Source of the DNA: Blattamonas nauphoetae
Lineage: Eukaryota; Preaxostyla; Oxymonadida
Direction: 5' to 3'
DNA: 64,000 nt
Assembly: GCA_033064195.1 (NCBI GenBank)
Contig: JARBJD010000130.1
Coordinates: forward strand, 124,001 to 188,000
A model generated the notes under the pieces. It saw only the letters and a list, made by a program, of their open reading frames with translations. It was not told where the DNA came from and did no database searches. Shown piece by piece: positions 11,031 to 22,200 of this stretch. How positions within the stretch are numbered: position 1 is the first letter of the stretch; every line of letters begins with the position of its first letter. The position numbers and the translations under genes are program-made.

Positions 11031-12413
11031 TTATTCTAACTCAAAATCAAACTGAAGAGATCCACATTTCGTGGTCAGCGCTGGTGGTGGCTCAATTTCT
11101 TTCTTGCTCACTCCTCCTGGCGTCCAGTTGTATTTCGTGTTCAGCGCTGCTTGTTTCTTTCCTTTCTTTCCAACTTTCATTTCCACTGTCCAACGAGCAA
11201 TCCGTTCATCCAGTTTCCCCAACGCTGCATACTTGTTTTGTCGCCCCTTCTTCATCAGTTTCATGATCTCCGCTTTGTCTTCTTCTTTCACTGGTTTTTC
11301 TTCGAATGAATACAAGTCCAGTGACAGTGAAAACAGCATCTTTCGGTTCACATGAATCGGATTCGATCTCACAACAATCGTCCCTGTGATCGGATCGTCT
11401 TGAAACAGAGATACTGTTGCTGGGATGTGCAGAAGTGTTTGCATCCAGTGCGTGGGTTCCTCATAAGGTGACGTCGAAAGAACCACTGGACGAACATCTG
11501 TCCTCCCACTTTTGATCGATTCCGTCATTTGTCGGGTCTCAAACTTCACATCGAACCAGATGCAGAAGCCTGTCAGTTCATTGATCTGGTACGACAAAAA
11601 AGAGAACGGAACTGAGAACTCCCTCAACTCTTCACCTGTAACCGTCATCAAGTCAAACGATTTCAGCAAAAGATCTTGCCCGAGCAGATGGCATGCATCA
11701 ATCTCAGCGACTTCAGCTTCGCGAAAGAAGCACTTCTCCGCAAGTGGGATAACGCTTGTCATCTTCACTCCATACACATCGTTCCAATAATCTACATGCT
11801 CATGATAATAGTCTTCTTCATTGAATGGTGCCATGAACATTGACGCATGGGAAGGGAAGAGGAATCCAGTGTCCTTGCGAAGCCACTTATCCCTTGCAAC
11901 AATAACAGAATCAAACATTGATTCATAGAGGAGACAGTGACCCATCCATTCAGATACAATAATATCAACCTGTTCTGGGAGTTCGATTTCCTCGATGCGA
12001 CCTTTGATCACAACCAGTTTATCCGCTTGAAAAAATGAGTGAGAAATCTCTTCATACCAACTCCATTTTCCTCTGCAATGAGCTTTGCCTGATCTGCAAT
12101 GTTGCTAGCATCAACAGCATAGACTTTTCGAGCTCCTGAATGAAAGAGGAGAGTGTTTGTCGAATAAGATGATAAATAAGGTAAAAATTGTAAATATACC
12201 TGCTTGCACACAGAAGTGAGATAGGATGCCAGTCCCACATCCGATATCCAAAACTACTTTGCCAGCAAACTCCTCTTTTGAACCGAGAATGGCGTTCTTA
12301 TATGCTAATGTACGACGCCTGTCTTGGAGCATTGTCCGATGCACAGCAAGATGTGCATAACTTTCAAAGTAATCTGGGTCATCAGGCCCTGCAACTTTTG
12401 GTTGATCACTCAT
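11031..12413 (-). CDS. Class I protein arginine N-methyltransferase
   Basis: Exons are complement of 12200-12413, 12058-12135 and 11031-12025, with introns of 64 and 32 nt; the joined frame encodes 428 residues ending in TAA. The enzyme transfers methyl groups from S-adenosylmethionine to arginine. Visible landmarks: DYFESYAHLAVHRTMLQD (pre-motif helix), VVLDIGCGTGIL (motif I, SAM binding), YAVDAS (post-I), SEWMGHCLLYESM (double-E loop holding both catalytic glutamates) and PTHWMQTLL (THW loop). The order and spacing fit PRMT1/3/6-type enzymes; the paralogue cannot be settled by eye. The C-terminal region carries a basic stretch (MKVGKKGKKQ) that is unusual. The second intron at 32 nt is among the shortest in the window. 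Its start codon faces the UBA-SEP gene only 23 bp away. Confidence 0.93.
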
Positions 12414-12436
12414 TAGATCAGCCCGACATTTTTTAC

Positions 12437-13288
12437 ATGGCTCGATTAATCCGACAGGAAGACATTGACCAATTCACCGCGATCACCGGACGATCAGAAA
12501 CAGATGCTCGTCATTTTCTCCGGAACGCTGATGGAAATCTGACGGTTTCATTGTTCACATCTTCTCAATCTATTCTCCTTCCAGAATGCTATTTTAAATT
12601 CGTTCGACCATCCTGATCCTATCATTGAAACACCACAACAAACCTATATCCGTGTGAATTTTTCCTCTTTAAACATTTTCCATTCAGCCCCACACTTCCG
12701 TGACAGTCAACAACTTCTAGAACCGATTTCGCCCCCTCAGACAAAACTAAAACCGAAAAAACGACACAGACGGATACCAGACTATCTTCGCAATGTTTTT
12801 TCACGAGCGACAAAGTTTTTTTCATCAGTTCGTTTCTTTCTTTCAGAATATTCGCTACAAGAGAGCAGATTCAATCTGAAATTGTTCGAAGTCGAGCGGA
12901 TTTCACTGATTCTCAGCAATCAAAATCGAGTGATCCTCCACCTCTTGTCAAACAGCACCAGGCATCTCAAAAACCACATCCAATCCTTATTACCTTCTAC
13001 TCGAACGGATTTTCTGTAAATGAGACCAAATTCATACCAAAATCCCACCCATCTCACTCAGCTCACATAGAATCGATTACTAAAGGGTATACACTTCTTG
13101 TCTTCTCACTTCTTTCTTGTAGCTGTTTTCCTGATGAATTATTACCTAACCAAGAGATAGGTGATGTCTTTGTGATGATGTATAACAAATCTGAAGAAGA
13201 ATATCATAAAAGCCCAGAATCTCCTCCTCCCTATGCAACTGAACCCATCTCATCCATCATCGAAAGGCTTTATCTAAAGCTACAATAA
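12437..13288 (+). CDS. UBA-SEP domain protein, p47/NSFL1C-like, without UBX
   Basis: Proposed exons 12437-12544, 12585-12651, 12688-12814, 12847-13086 and 13123-13288; introns are 40, 36, 32 and 36 nt, all GT...AG with pyrimidine-rich 3' ends. The joined frame is 235 residues. The N-terminus (DIDQFTAITGRSETDARHFL then NLTNAILNSFD) reads as a UBA-like three-helix domain. The C-terminal part (ILITFYSNGFSVN, then GCFPDELLPNQEIGDVFVMM, then EEEYH) matches a SEP domain as found in p47 and UBXN adaptors of the AAA ATPase Cdc48/p97. The usual C-terminal UBX domain is missing: the frame ends 24 residues after the SEP domain with TAA. Either this is a UBX-less adaptor or further exons were missed. The third intron choice is constrained only by frame. 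Confidence 0.75.
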
Positions 13289-13437
13289 GATTCATGTGGA
13301 TCTCTCCTGTATTTCACTTTTATTTCAGCGTTTTCGTCTTCATTTCACAGTGATATGTTTAGTAGACTCAGTGAGCCAGAGGATAAACTCGAACCACAGA
13401 AGAACGAAATGTGGCATGTATGAAATAATAGATTGAA

Positions 13438-15806
13438 TTAATCGGTTTGCACCTCATCCGCATGATCCATAAGGGAAGTCTCATCTCCGTCTTCATCCTC
13501 ATCGTTGATTTTTTGATAATCCTCACTCAAATTCCGTGGCGTCTTCTCTTTCTTCTGTTTCCATCTGCGAGAAAGTAGGAAAACTGCGATGAGTGCGACC
13601 AACACAACTGCGAGAATCAATACAGGTCCAAGAACTTTCCATACAGACCCGCTGGCTGGGGAAAGAGCAGGAATAACTTCGCATTTGTTTTTGGCGTTCA
13701 AAAAGTATCCTTTCTTGCATTCCATAAAGGAACATTTTGTTGTATCGAAAGATAATCCATTTTCGGCACAGGGATGCCCATAGATCCCGTTTGTAACAGA
13801 GTAGAGAGGGGATTTCTTGTCTGAGCCTTTTGTGCAATTTGTCGATTTCTGAACATTCCAACTTACACATTTGGTGATATACGAGCTCAAGCTGTTCACT
13901 GTCGTGTTGATGTTCTTTGCAGTAAATTCGTTGTATGACGGGAAATGAGCCAATCTGAAATCTGGTTTTTCAATTCTAAACTCAAGAAGATCAGAACCCG
14001 CAACCTTTTCATTACGAGCATTCCAATCATAAGAGTAGACTGCTTCTTCAGGCCAGGACAAGTACACCGTATTTCTGGGGAAGGGAGCAGTAAGTTGCTT
14101 GAATGTGATATCCGCAAAGAGTGTCGGGAGCAACTCAGCCTCATCAGATGAATACATACTTCCTGCGACTCCTGATCCAATCGTAAATGGAATACTATCA
14201 TCAGGAAGTCCAAGAGCGAGTATCTTTGCGAGTTTAGATTCGGAGATCTTTTTGATCATGAGTGCGCATGAACCAGTGCAGATGCCGTCTGTAAGAACCA
14301 GAGTATTCTCGGGAGGGAAAAGTGCCTCACCATCACCATCAAGAGTGTGGTAGTACTCAGCGTCAGATCCTGTTCCTTCGCCAAAGAACTGTGTGACCGT
14401 GTATTTATTAGTGAAGATGGATTCGACGTTAGTTGAACCCACTTTAACTGTCTTCTTTACATCCTTGGAGTACCATTGTTGAGTGAGATTCGTGTTTTTG
14501 GCATATGCATACTTTTGAGAGCGAGAGAGTAAGTTGTATTTCTGAAGTTCAGTGTGAAAGTTGGTTTTTTTCATATCTGACAAAAGCACAATAAAAACAA
14601 CAATAGCAGACCCATTTCAGGGTAGAGTGGATACTTGTTTCCGAAGAGATATCGGAGTGTTTGGAGCCCGATCCCTGGCTTTCCACCCAAGACTGTTCTT
14701 AAATCAAGAACAAAATGTGTTGCTTCCTGATTGTGAAATGTGTTTGCAGCCGTAGTGAGTTGCTTGACATACTTTTGAAGTGAGTCTCCTTGAACGTCAA
14801 GAGTGTTGATTCGAAGATAGGCGATTTTCTTCCCTCCCACCTTCATGATTGTGTGGCGAACATAAGCCTCATCAGCATTCATCACATTGGTGCGGGCAGA
14901 TCGAAGGGTTTGGATTCGATTTGATTTTTGGTTTTCTGCTGTGATGATAGGACAGAGGGATTCAAGATCATCTTCTGGGATGTCAACTTGGACCCAAGCA
15001 AACCAAGGAATTTCTCTATCTTCTTCTGTGTCATCGTCGTTAATAAATCGAAATGTGACAGTTTCTTTTGGTGGTATGCTTCTGGAACTTTGTTGGCGGA
15101 TTGCGAAGTCCAGTTGCACAGCTCTGTTGAAGTTGGCTGCCTCACTTCTTGAGATAAAAACATTATTCGACGCCCATGTACGGAGATAGGTAATTGGATC
15201 CTGTTGAAGTTCATTGTCAAGATTATTTTCGCTTATTCCGACGATTTGACGCCCAAATAGCGCTTTGAAGTCGTCACTGTCTGGGACGTTAGAAGTGATT
15301 TGCTGGAAAGTACTCGGCAAAGGTGAAAATCTGAGTTGTATTTCGTCATCCGCTTTGTTGTAGAAAGCTTCAATTCCGAGTGGAAGAGACCAGATGAAGT
15401 TTTCTCCACATGGTTTCTCAAAATTGAGATTAGGATCTCCGACACTCCGAATAATTTCGGAAACAGCAGAATAAAACTCGTCAGCATTGTTAAAAGTCTT
15501 TGAATTTAGAGATTTCAGCTTATCTGTGACATTTTGTGACTGAGAAGTAAATGGTGCTGGGATGGCCTGATAGTTGTCCAAGTACGCAGAATTCGCGAGA
15601 TAGTTGATGACTGAATTTGTAACAGCAAGTATTTCTGTTCTGCCATTGTTTACCTGACGTGAAGAAGATAATTTAGATTTCCAGTTACAAACCTTCACCG
15701 ATTGAATACACTCTTTTGCAGCTTCATAAGTAACAATATCGTCTGCTTCAAATCCACAAACATCAGAATATACAAAGCCAAATAAAAGAAGCGAGAGCAA
15801 AATCAT
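13438..15806 (-). CDS. S41-family (CPAF/tail-specific type) protease-like membrane protein
   Basis: Exons are complement of 15693-15806, 14612-15653 and 13438-14576; introns are 39 and 35 nt. The first is a multiple of three and open, so retention would add 13 residues. Product about 764 residues. It starts with a signal peptide (MILLSLLLFGFVYSDVCG), has a middle segment with KIAYLRINTLDV and HFVLDLRTVLGGKPG, resembling the LRxNGGG-type core of S41 peptidases, and then LVLTDGICTGSCALM, resembling the serine nucleophile motif of CPAF-like S41 members (Ser near residue 488). A cysteine-rich stretch, one transmembrane helix (about 13565-13640) and an acidic cytoplasmic tail follow. So it is probably a surface or endomembrane protease, or an inactive relative, since the NGGG motif is altered to TVLGGKPG. 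An upstream in-frame Met at 15836 is less likely because it precedes the signal peptide. Confidence 0.7.
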
Positions 15807-16204
15807 GTGTTCGATTTGTGGATCGGACCACATTGACAATGAAGTTTTGGCAAAGTAGGTATTATGAGATAAAACTCCTCTCAAGTAACCACATTGAACT
15901 AAGAAAGGCAACAATGGTGAGATAAGACAATAACAGACTGTGAAGTGTTCTTTCGCGAAGATTGAGAGATCAACGATGCAAGAGAAGTTAAGTTTACCAA
16001 GACGAGTTAAAAAGGCTGACAAAGCGAAGAAGGAGAATTATCACTGATTCAATGTTGGAATGGCTTGGTCGTTAATGTGAAGATGTTTACTCCCAATGCT
16101 TGGGGACTACCAGTATAGCTGTCAGGTCAAACTGACCAAAAAAGGGAGAAATATCACGTAAGCGTTGAATAGCATCGAGAAACACGTAGCAATGCCAATA
16201 AATT
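15807..16204. other. Intergenic spacer, nothing recognised
   Basis: About 400 bp between the start of the protease gene and the 3' end of the acidic-protein gene, both on the minus strand. The protease frame stays open upstream to about 16022 but gives no protein-like sequence before the signal peptide. No RNA gene, repeat or clear promoter was found. Confidence 0.5.
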
Positions 16205-16834
16205 CTAGTCTTCAGAGAATGACGGATGTTGAGCGAAAAAACAATCCAATTCATCCTTCGTGAATTCCAATGCAAACGGTTCATTATCTGTTTCTCCTTC
16301 AATTCTAACCCCACTGAGATACTTTGTGATTGGATTGCCGTTTCGTGAATGAAAAGGATCATCTCTCAACATTTCAGTGGAGTGTTCATCGTCAAAAGGG
16401 ATGATATCAGAATCATCATCTTCTTCTTTGAACGAAGTATTCAATGAATTATGATGAGGACTATCCTGAGAGTGCTCAAGATGGATTTTCTTTTCCTGTA
16501 AGATATCCACCAAGATAGATTTTGTCGGGAGCGGGTGTGTTGAAAATTGATTGTCGACAGAAAGTGTAGATGAGAAATTCCTTTGGTCTGAATCTGTACG
16601 TGGGTATAAAGAGAAACCATGCGTGGAAGGTTGATCGAGTGGTTGTTTCGAGGAGAAATCCTCAGAGAATTCATCATCCTCTTCCTCATCCTCAAAAACT
16701 TTCACCGTATTCGTGATAGGAAACGGATTGCTGGGTGAATCAGAATCATCTGAGAGTGAAGAATCGGAGTACTGCGATGTTGAGAAGATGTAGAAATGAT
16801 TCGAACCGATTAAAAAAAGAGAGTATCAGACCAT
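16205..16834 (-). CDS. Acidic protein of unknown function
   Basis: The main exon 16205-16771 (minus) is rich in Asp, Glu and Ser, with runs such as EDEEEDDEFSEDF and KEEDDDSDIIPFDDE, and ends with TAG. A candidate 60-nt intron (16772-16831, GT...CAG) joins it to an ATG at 16832-16834, giving 189 residues. The frame upstream of that ATG stays open for about 20 more codons to a TAG at an acceptor-like site, so an additional 5' exon is possible. No domain is recognised; composition suggests a disordered regulatory protein. The start lies only about 140 bp from the divergent PARP start. Confidence 0.55.
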
Positions 16835-16971
16835 AAAATCGATATTCAAACGTTGATCGGGTGGAAGAATCGAATGAGGCCTGAAGTCGTCCTCAATCTT
16901 CTATAATGGGCAATCCAAAAGTGATTTCTCACTTTTGACTATCTTTGAATCAAATCCACTCTTCGAGTCCA

Positions 16972-19047
16972 ATGGCGACATTTTTGGATAAATTTACCTT
17001 TCACTTTGCTGGCAGACCAACAAAAGCTCAGAAAACCAAACTTGAAGAGATCATCGCCAAGTTTGGTGGAAATGTGGAGCAGAAGTTCGTGGATAGCGTA
17101 ACTCACGTTGTACTCTTGAAAGAAAGTGATATTCGTACAGCATCTGCTAAGAAAGCGTCTGATTCAGGCAAAATTCTTGTCAACCAAGAATTTCTCTTGC
17201 AATGTGAGACAGAGAACAAACTCGTTGATATTGAACCTCACAAACCCGGGACTTCTTCAGGAAATGATGACACAAGCGATGTTGCGGTTGTAGATGTTCC
17301 AGACAAACCAACTGGCCGTCCTCGTCGTGCTGCTGCGGCTGCTGCTTCTGCTGCAATTGCTGACGCTGATGCTGATGACCAAAAAAAAGATGACAAACCA
17401 GCAAAAGCTCCAGCCAAGAAAGGAAAAACACAGAAACCAGATCCAGCTCCAAAAGATGACGACAGTTCGTCTGAAGACGATAAGCCAGCCCAGACCGTGA
17501 AGGTCATCAAAAAGGGAAAGGCAAGCGTCGACGCTGTCTGTCATTTGCACAACCAAGCCCATATTCTTCAGGAAGGTGACGGGACGATATGGAAAGCCAC
17601 TCTCAACCAAACTGAAATCAAGGACAACAACAATAAGTTCTACTTCATCCAACTCCTCGAATCAGACAGTGGACATTCATACTATGTCTGGAATCGTTGG
17701 GGACGTGTTGGGGCCAACGGACAAAACAAACTTGTCCCATGCGGTTCGAAAGAAGCTGCCAAGAACGAGTTCAGAGCAAAATTCAGAGCAAAGACTGGGC
17801 ATCAATGGGTAAATGGACCGTTTGACACTGCCAACTATCCAAAGAATCCCAAATTATACTGTGCCCTTGATATTGACGAAGGAGAAGATCCAGAAGAAGA
17901 AGAAAAACTTGAAAAATTGAAACAACTACAGAAAGATAATGATACCGAACCTGTCAAACAAGTTACCTCAAAGTTAGATCCACGTGTCCGAACCTTTGTG
18001 GAGTTCATCAGTGATACCGTTGCGATGCAGGATACGATGAAAGAATTCAATATCGACGTTGCCAGATTCCCTCTTGGAAAATTAACGAAAAAACAAATCC
18101 AAGATGGGTACAATGTCTTAAAGGAGATTGAAACTGAAATGCAATCAAAACATGCCGCTAAAACAAAATCTGATCGAATCTTGGAACTCTCCTCTCGCTT
18201 CTATACTCTCATCCCAACACCAGTGGGAATGAAAAGACCAGATCCAATTAACACTGATAAAATGCTAAAAACAAAAATGAGGATGCTTGAGGTGCTTGCT
18301 GACATTGAAATTGCTCAAAAAGTTCTCAAGGATTCCAAACAGAACCAAGACGAAGAAAATCCCATCGACAAGATCTATCATGGTCTCAATCTTTCTTTGA
18401 CCCCTCTCGACCCCACCAGCGAGATGTATGGAACAATCAGCACGTTCTTGCAGAACACACATGGTGCCACTCACAATTGGTACACTTTGCACATCCAAGA
18501 CATCTTTGAGCTGGAACGGGAAGGAGAAAAAGAACGCTTCCAACCATGGGCAGATAACAAGAACAGAATGCTTCTCTATCATGGCTCACGTCGAGCAAAT
18601 TGGATGGGAATTCTCTCGCAAGGACTGCGCATTGCACCACCAGAAGCACCATGCACAGGATACATGTTTGGAAAAGGTGTCTATTTTGCTGATATGTCTT
18701 CAAAGTCAGCAAACTACTGCTTCACAAACCCTTCGCAAAACGAAGGAATCCTGATGCTTTGTGAGGTTGCCCTCGGTGATATGTTTGAGCTCACTCACTC
18801 TATGTATATGGAAAAAGCCCAACCGAATACTCAATCAACGTACGGCATGGGCCGCACAATCCCAGATCCGTCTGAAACAAAAACGATGCCTGACGGAGTT
18901 CAAGTGACAATTGGAAAACCAGCCAAACGCCAAATGCAAACATCGTTGGAGTATAATGAGTTTATTGTGTATGATGTATCACAAATCAAATGCAGATATC
19001 TCATCAAGTTGAGATTTGACTACAAACAAAATCGTGGATTCTATTAG
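16972..19047 (+). CDS. Poly(ADP-ribose) polymerase, BRCT-WGR-PRD-ART
   Basis: Single exon, 691 residues, ending in TAG. Domain order: BRCT at about 1-85 (FHFAGRPTKAQKTKLEEII...VTHVV), a low-complexity Ala/Lys/Asp linker to about 185, WGR at about 190-300 (YYVWNRWGRVGANGQ), helical regulatory domain at about 335-450, and the ADP-ribosyltransferase domain. The catalytic triad is seen as H537 (LLYHGSRR), Y571 (KGVYFADM) and E663 (EYNEFIVYD). The spacings of 34 and 126 residues equal those of human PARP1 (H862, Y896, E988), so it should make poly(ADP-ribose) from NAD+ at DNA breaks. The zinc fingers of PARP1 are absent; WGR and BRCT would recruit it. The ATG at 16972 is chosen over an in-frame TTG upstream because it begins the BRCT. 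Confidence 0.95.
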   Translation: MATFLDKFTFHFAGRPTKAQKTKLEEIIAKFGGNVEQKFVDSVTHVVLLKESDIRTASAKKASDSGKILVNQEFLLQCETENKLVDIEPHKPGTSSGNDDTSDVAVVDVPDKPTGRPRRAAAAAASAAIADADADDQKKDDKPAKAPAKKGKTQKPDPAPKDDDSSSEDDKPAQTVKVIKKGKASVDAVCHLHNQAHILQEGDGTIWKATLNQTEIKDNNNKFYFIQLLESDSGHSYYVWNRWGRVGANGQNKLVPCGSKEAAKNEFRAKFRAKTGHQWVNGPFDTANYPKNPKLYCALDIDEGEDPEEEEKLEKLKQLQKDNDTEPVKQVTSKLDPRVRTFVEFISDTVAMQDTMKEFNIDVARFPLGKLTKKQIQDGYNVLKEIETEMQSKHAAKTKSDRILELSSRFYTLIPTPVGMKRPDPINTDKMLKTKMRMLEVLADIEIAQKVLKDSKQNQDEENPIDKIYHGLNLSLTPLDPTSEMYGTISTFLQNTHGATHNWYTLHIQDIFELEREGEKERFQPWADNKNRMLLYHGSRRANWMGILSQGLRIAPPEAPCTGYMFGKGVYFADMSSKSANYCFTNPSQNEGILMLCEVALGDMFELTHSMYMEKAQPNTQSTYGMGRTIPDPSETKTMPDGVQVTIGKPAKRQMQTSLEYNEFIVYDVSQIKCRYLIKLRFDYKQNRGFY

Positions 19048-19205
19048 GTCATTCTTTGATTTTATCACTCCACTTACTCACCATAATTGTTACATCTTGC
19101 TCATGTTGTGAACAATGAATCCAATAGAGAGAGCGAAATCCGTGATTCAAAAAAGGACAATATTACTCTTCTTTTAAATTCCAACTCTTTTGACCCATTT
19201 TTCAA

Positions 19206-19279
19206 GACACCGTGGTGTAGTTGGTTATCACGATTGCCTAACACGCAGTAGGTCCCCGGTTCAATCCCGGGCGGTGTCA
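19206..19279 (+). tRNA. tRNA-Val, anticodon AAC
   Basis: A 74-nt cloverleaf: acceptor GACACCG pairs with CGGTGTC, the D-stem GTG pairs with CAC, the anticodon stem ATTGC/GCAGT encloses loop CTAACAC with anticodon AAC, and the T-arm is CCCGG TTCAATC CCGGG. The discriminator is A. A T-run directly downstream (from 19282) would serve as a pol III terminator. No intron. The LINE starts at this 3' end, and a degenerate LINE copy at 32440 begins with the same tRNA 3' end. Confidence 0.93.
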
Positions 19280-22200
19280 ACTTTTTCCCTTTTTTGCCAC
19301 CCCACCGAGCCAGACACGCTGTTTTTGACGTTATGGAAGCTTTTCAAACAGATCCGGGCGCCAACGACGCCCAACATCTTGATCGCAATTTTTCTCGCGA
19401 CTCAGGTCGTGATACGTCCTCAACACAGGCTCTTCAGCACCACTGTCATGCATGCAACGATCTTCATTCATCTTCTTTTGCAATTCCGTCATCCACTTCC
19501 CAGACGGGGCCAACTCTGTCAGAAGCCCGCTCAACCTCGACCCATCCCCTATCCCCTTCGCCACCCCCACTAACACACTCCCCCCACCCTATTAATTTGG
19601 TGAAAAATCAATCTTACTCTAACTCCCCCCATCTCCCATCCTTCAACCACCAGCAACCAAACTCGCCGATCTCAGCCCGACTCCGAAGGACATCCTTGGA
19701 ACGCCGCAGACAGATAAGTCCAAAAGCCACCGCCGAACCTTTTAGGCCCTCAGCTAAGTCTCTGCTAAGGTCCTCCCCAAAACAGACAAGTCCGTCAAAC
19801 AACGGCTCTAAAGGCCACCAACCACCACTCAGCCCCCCCATGAACCCGCTGAAGGGGCGCCCGGGAATGTTTGAATGGCTGAAACAAAACAAAAAGAAAA
19901 ACAAACAAAAACAAACACCAATAAGATCCCCAACACCTACATCACGCGAATGCCAAATAACCGACCGACGTCACACTATTCCCCGAGCACCACCACCCTC
20001 CTTAATGCCGCAGAGAACAGTTTCACCTGCACCCTCCATCATCAAAAGAGGAAATGTCTCAGCGAACAGAGACAAAACAAATGAGAAAAAGAAAGCCGAA
20101 TCAGCGAAACCTCTTTCGTCAAAACGTGCCGGCTCAACAACGAATAGAAAGGCGACTGGTCGGTTATCATCGCAGGATCCAGTAGGAAAAAGGGAGAAAG
20201 AAAAACAGGAAAAGCCAAAACCTCCCCGCGTTAGCCTCTTAAATCGAGTCTTGAACCCATTCAAGACTATTGCCGAATGGTGGAGTCCCGAGAAGCAAGG
20301 CCGAGCAGAAGACGACACCCCAGACACAACATGCGTCACACTGCCTGATTTGCCCTCAAACCAGACAGAAGATGTAGTAGCCACTCCCCCTCCCCTAAAT
20401 CTTCTTTCTTCGAACATACACCGCACCACGCCCGTTTCTTCATTCCCTACACCAATGAGATCACTGTCAGTTCCCCCTCAATCCACAAAAGCAAAATCAA
20501 AACAAATTACTCTTCATTCCAGGACTGATGCTAAATCAGCTCGTCCACACACGCTTGATCGTGACATATCCCCTCTCACACCACTCTCTGACCTCAGAAC
20601 ATCACCACCTCGCCTCAACGCAAATACATCCTCGTTGAAACGCACACCCCTGAAGGCAGAAATGAACAAAACCAAAATACACAAGAAAGACAAGGAAAAA
20701 AGCATAGAGTCTGAATCAGACAACTCCCAAAGGTCAACAAGCCCCAACAGATCTGAAGATGATGTGAAGAAAGTGAAAAGAACTCGCTCGCATCATAGCC
20801 AGGAACGAAAGGACAAAAATGACAAGAAAAGCAGATCAAAAGGAACCTCAACTCCACCCCCGACAGATATTCGGACTGAACTCAATACTGAGACGCGAGT
20901 CATGCAAGAATGCGTCGAAGAAGAGATAGGGATATACCTGAATGATTCGCCGTCACCTCCATTTCCTTCGGTGGAAGACAAAATCAACCAACAACCACTG
21001 GTAAGAAACCCGAGAGAAGCAGGTTTAGAGATACTGAGGAAAAGAGCCAACACCGGCACACCAGCCCCAAACCATCTCAGTCAGCACTCCTCATTCGCTT
21101 CACAGCGCATTAACAGGACACAAATACAAACCATAACAAAACTGATACAAAGCCAGCGCTCTCCTCACACGCAGGAGCTCGCAGAACACGCTCAGATCGA
21201 AGAGAAGAAAGAATGGCAAAGACAGCTCACTCTCGACGACTTCCACCCCAAAGAGAAGACTGAACAACTGTCAGCACCTCCCCTTTCAACCGCCTTCAAC
21301 GAGTCTAGAAGTCTGGACTCAGAATTGCAGAACGCCCTGAACTACACCTTCCCCGTTCAAACTTTCAATACTCAGTTCAACACAAACATCATGTTCAACA
21401 CTCCGCAACTGAATTTTCTGAATCCACAATGTCACCTACCGTCACAACAAACAAATTACATAGCCAGCAACGAAGAAGGTTGGAATGCGGAAAGGGAAGC
21501 GATCGGATGGGAATACTCCGAACAGACCCAATCAGAACCCCTCATTTCCCCTCCGACCACAACGCAGGAAGAAGTCACACAAGAAATGACGAATATAACC
21601 CTACCCCAACAAGACATTCAAGAAGCAGAGCCACAACCGACTGGGATCCGCCATTTGAACCCCACAACGATGGCTCTGGACGAGAGATACGAGCATCTCC
21701 ACCCAACCTTCCCTCCTCTCTCCCATATGATCGTTCTCGAAAACCTCTTCTTGTACACAGGGCAGAGGGAGATTATGCTCAATCACTCAGGGAACATTGG
21801 GGACCTCTCCCGCAAGTTCATCCCTCAACTCACAGACGGGGAATGGCTTGAGATCAAGTTCCACAGTGAATATGATGCAGACTTGGTCAAGAAGGACACT
21901 GATGCGATCATCCATGACATCGAACTCGCCATTAGACACGATCCGGGAGGATTAGAACACTTCCCAAGAGAAGTCAGAGAGCACTTACTGGGAAAGTCAA
22001 ATACAACAATCCGCCAACAAACAAAGAAGAAGGCAGTACGGAAACCTCCACCGGTCCCTCCATCGGAACCAAACAATGATCCAACCCCCTTCTTCGACCT
22101 CATCTCTGGACAATCCAGCATGATGGTCTCAACCCCTCCGCCAACTGAACCAGATGAACAGACACCATCCTTCTTCAACCTCATTCACCAACAGACCGAC

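Noticed and set aside
19294-19332. Extending the LINE protein to a TTG at 19294
   Set aside because: The frame is open but there is no evidence for TTG initiation, and an ATG follows at 19333.
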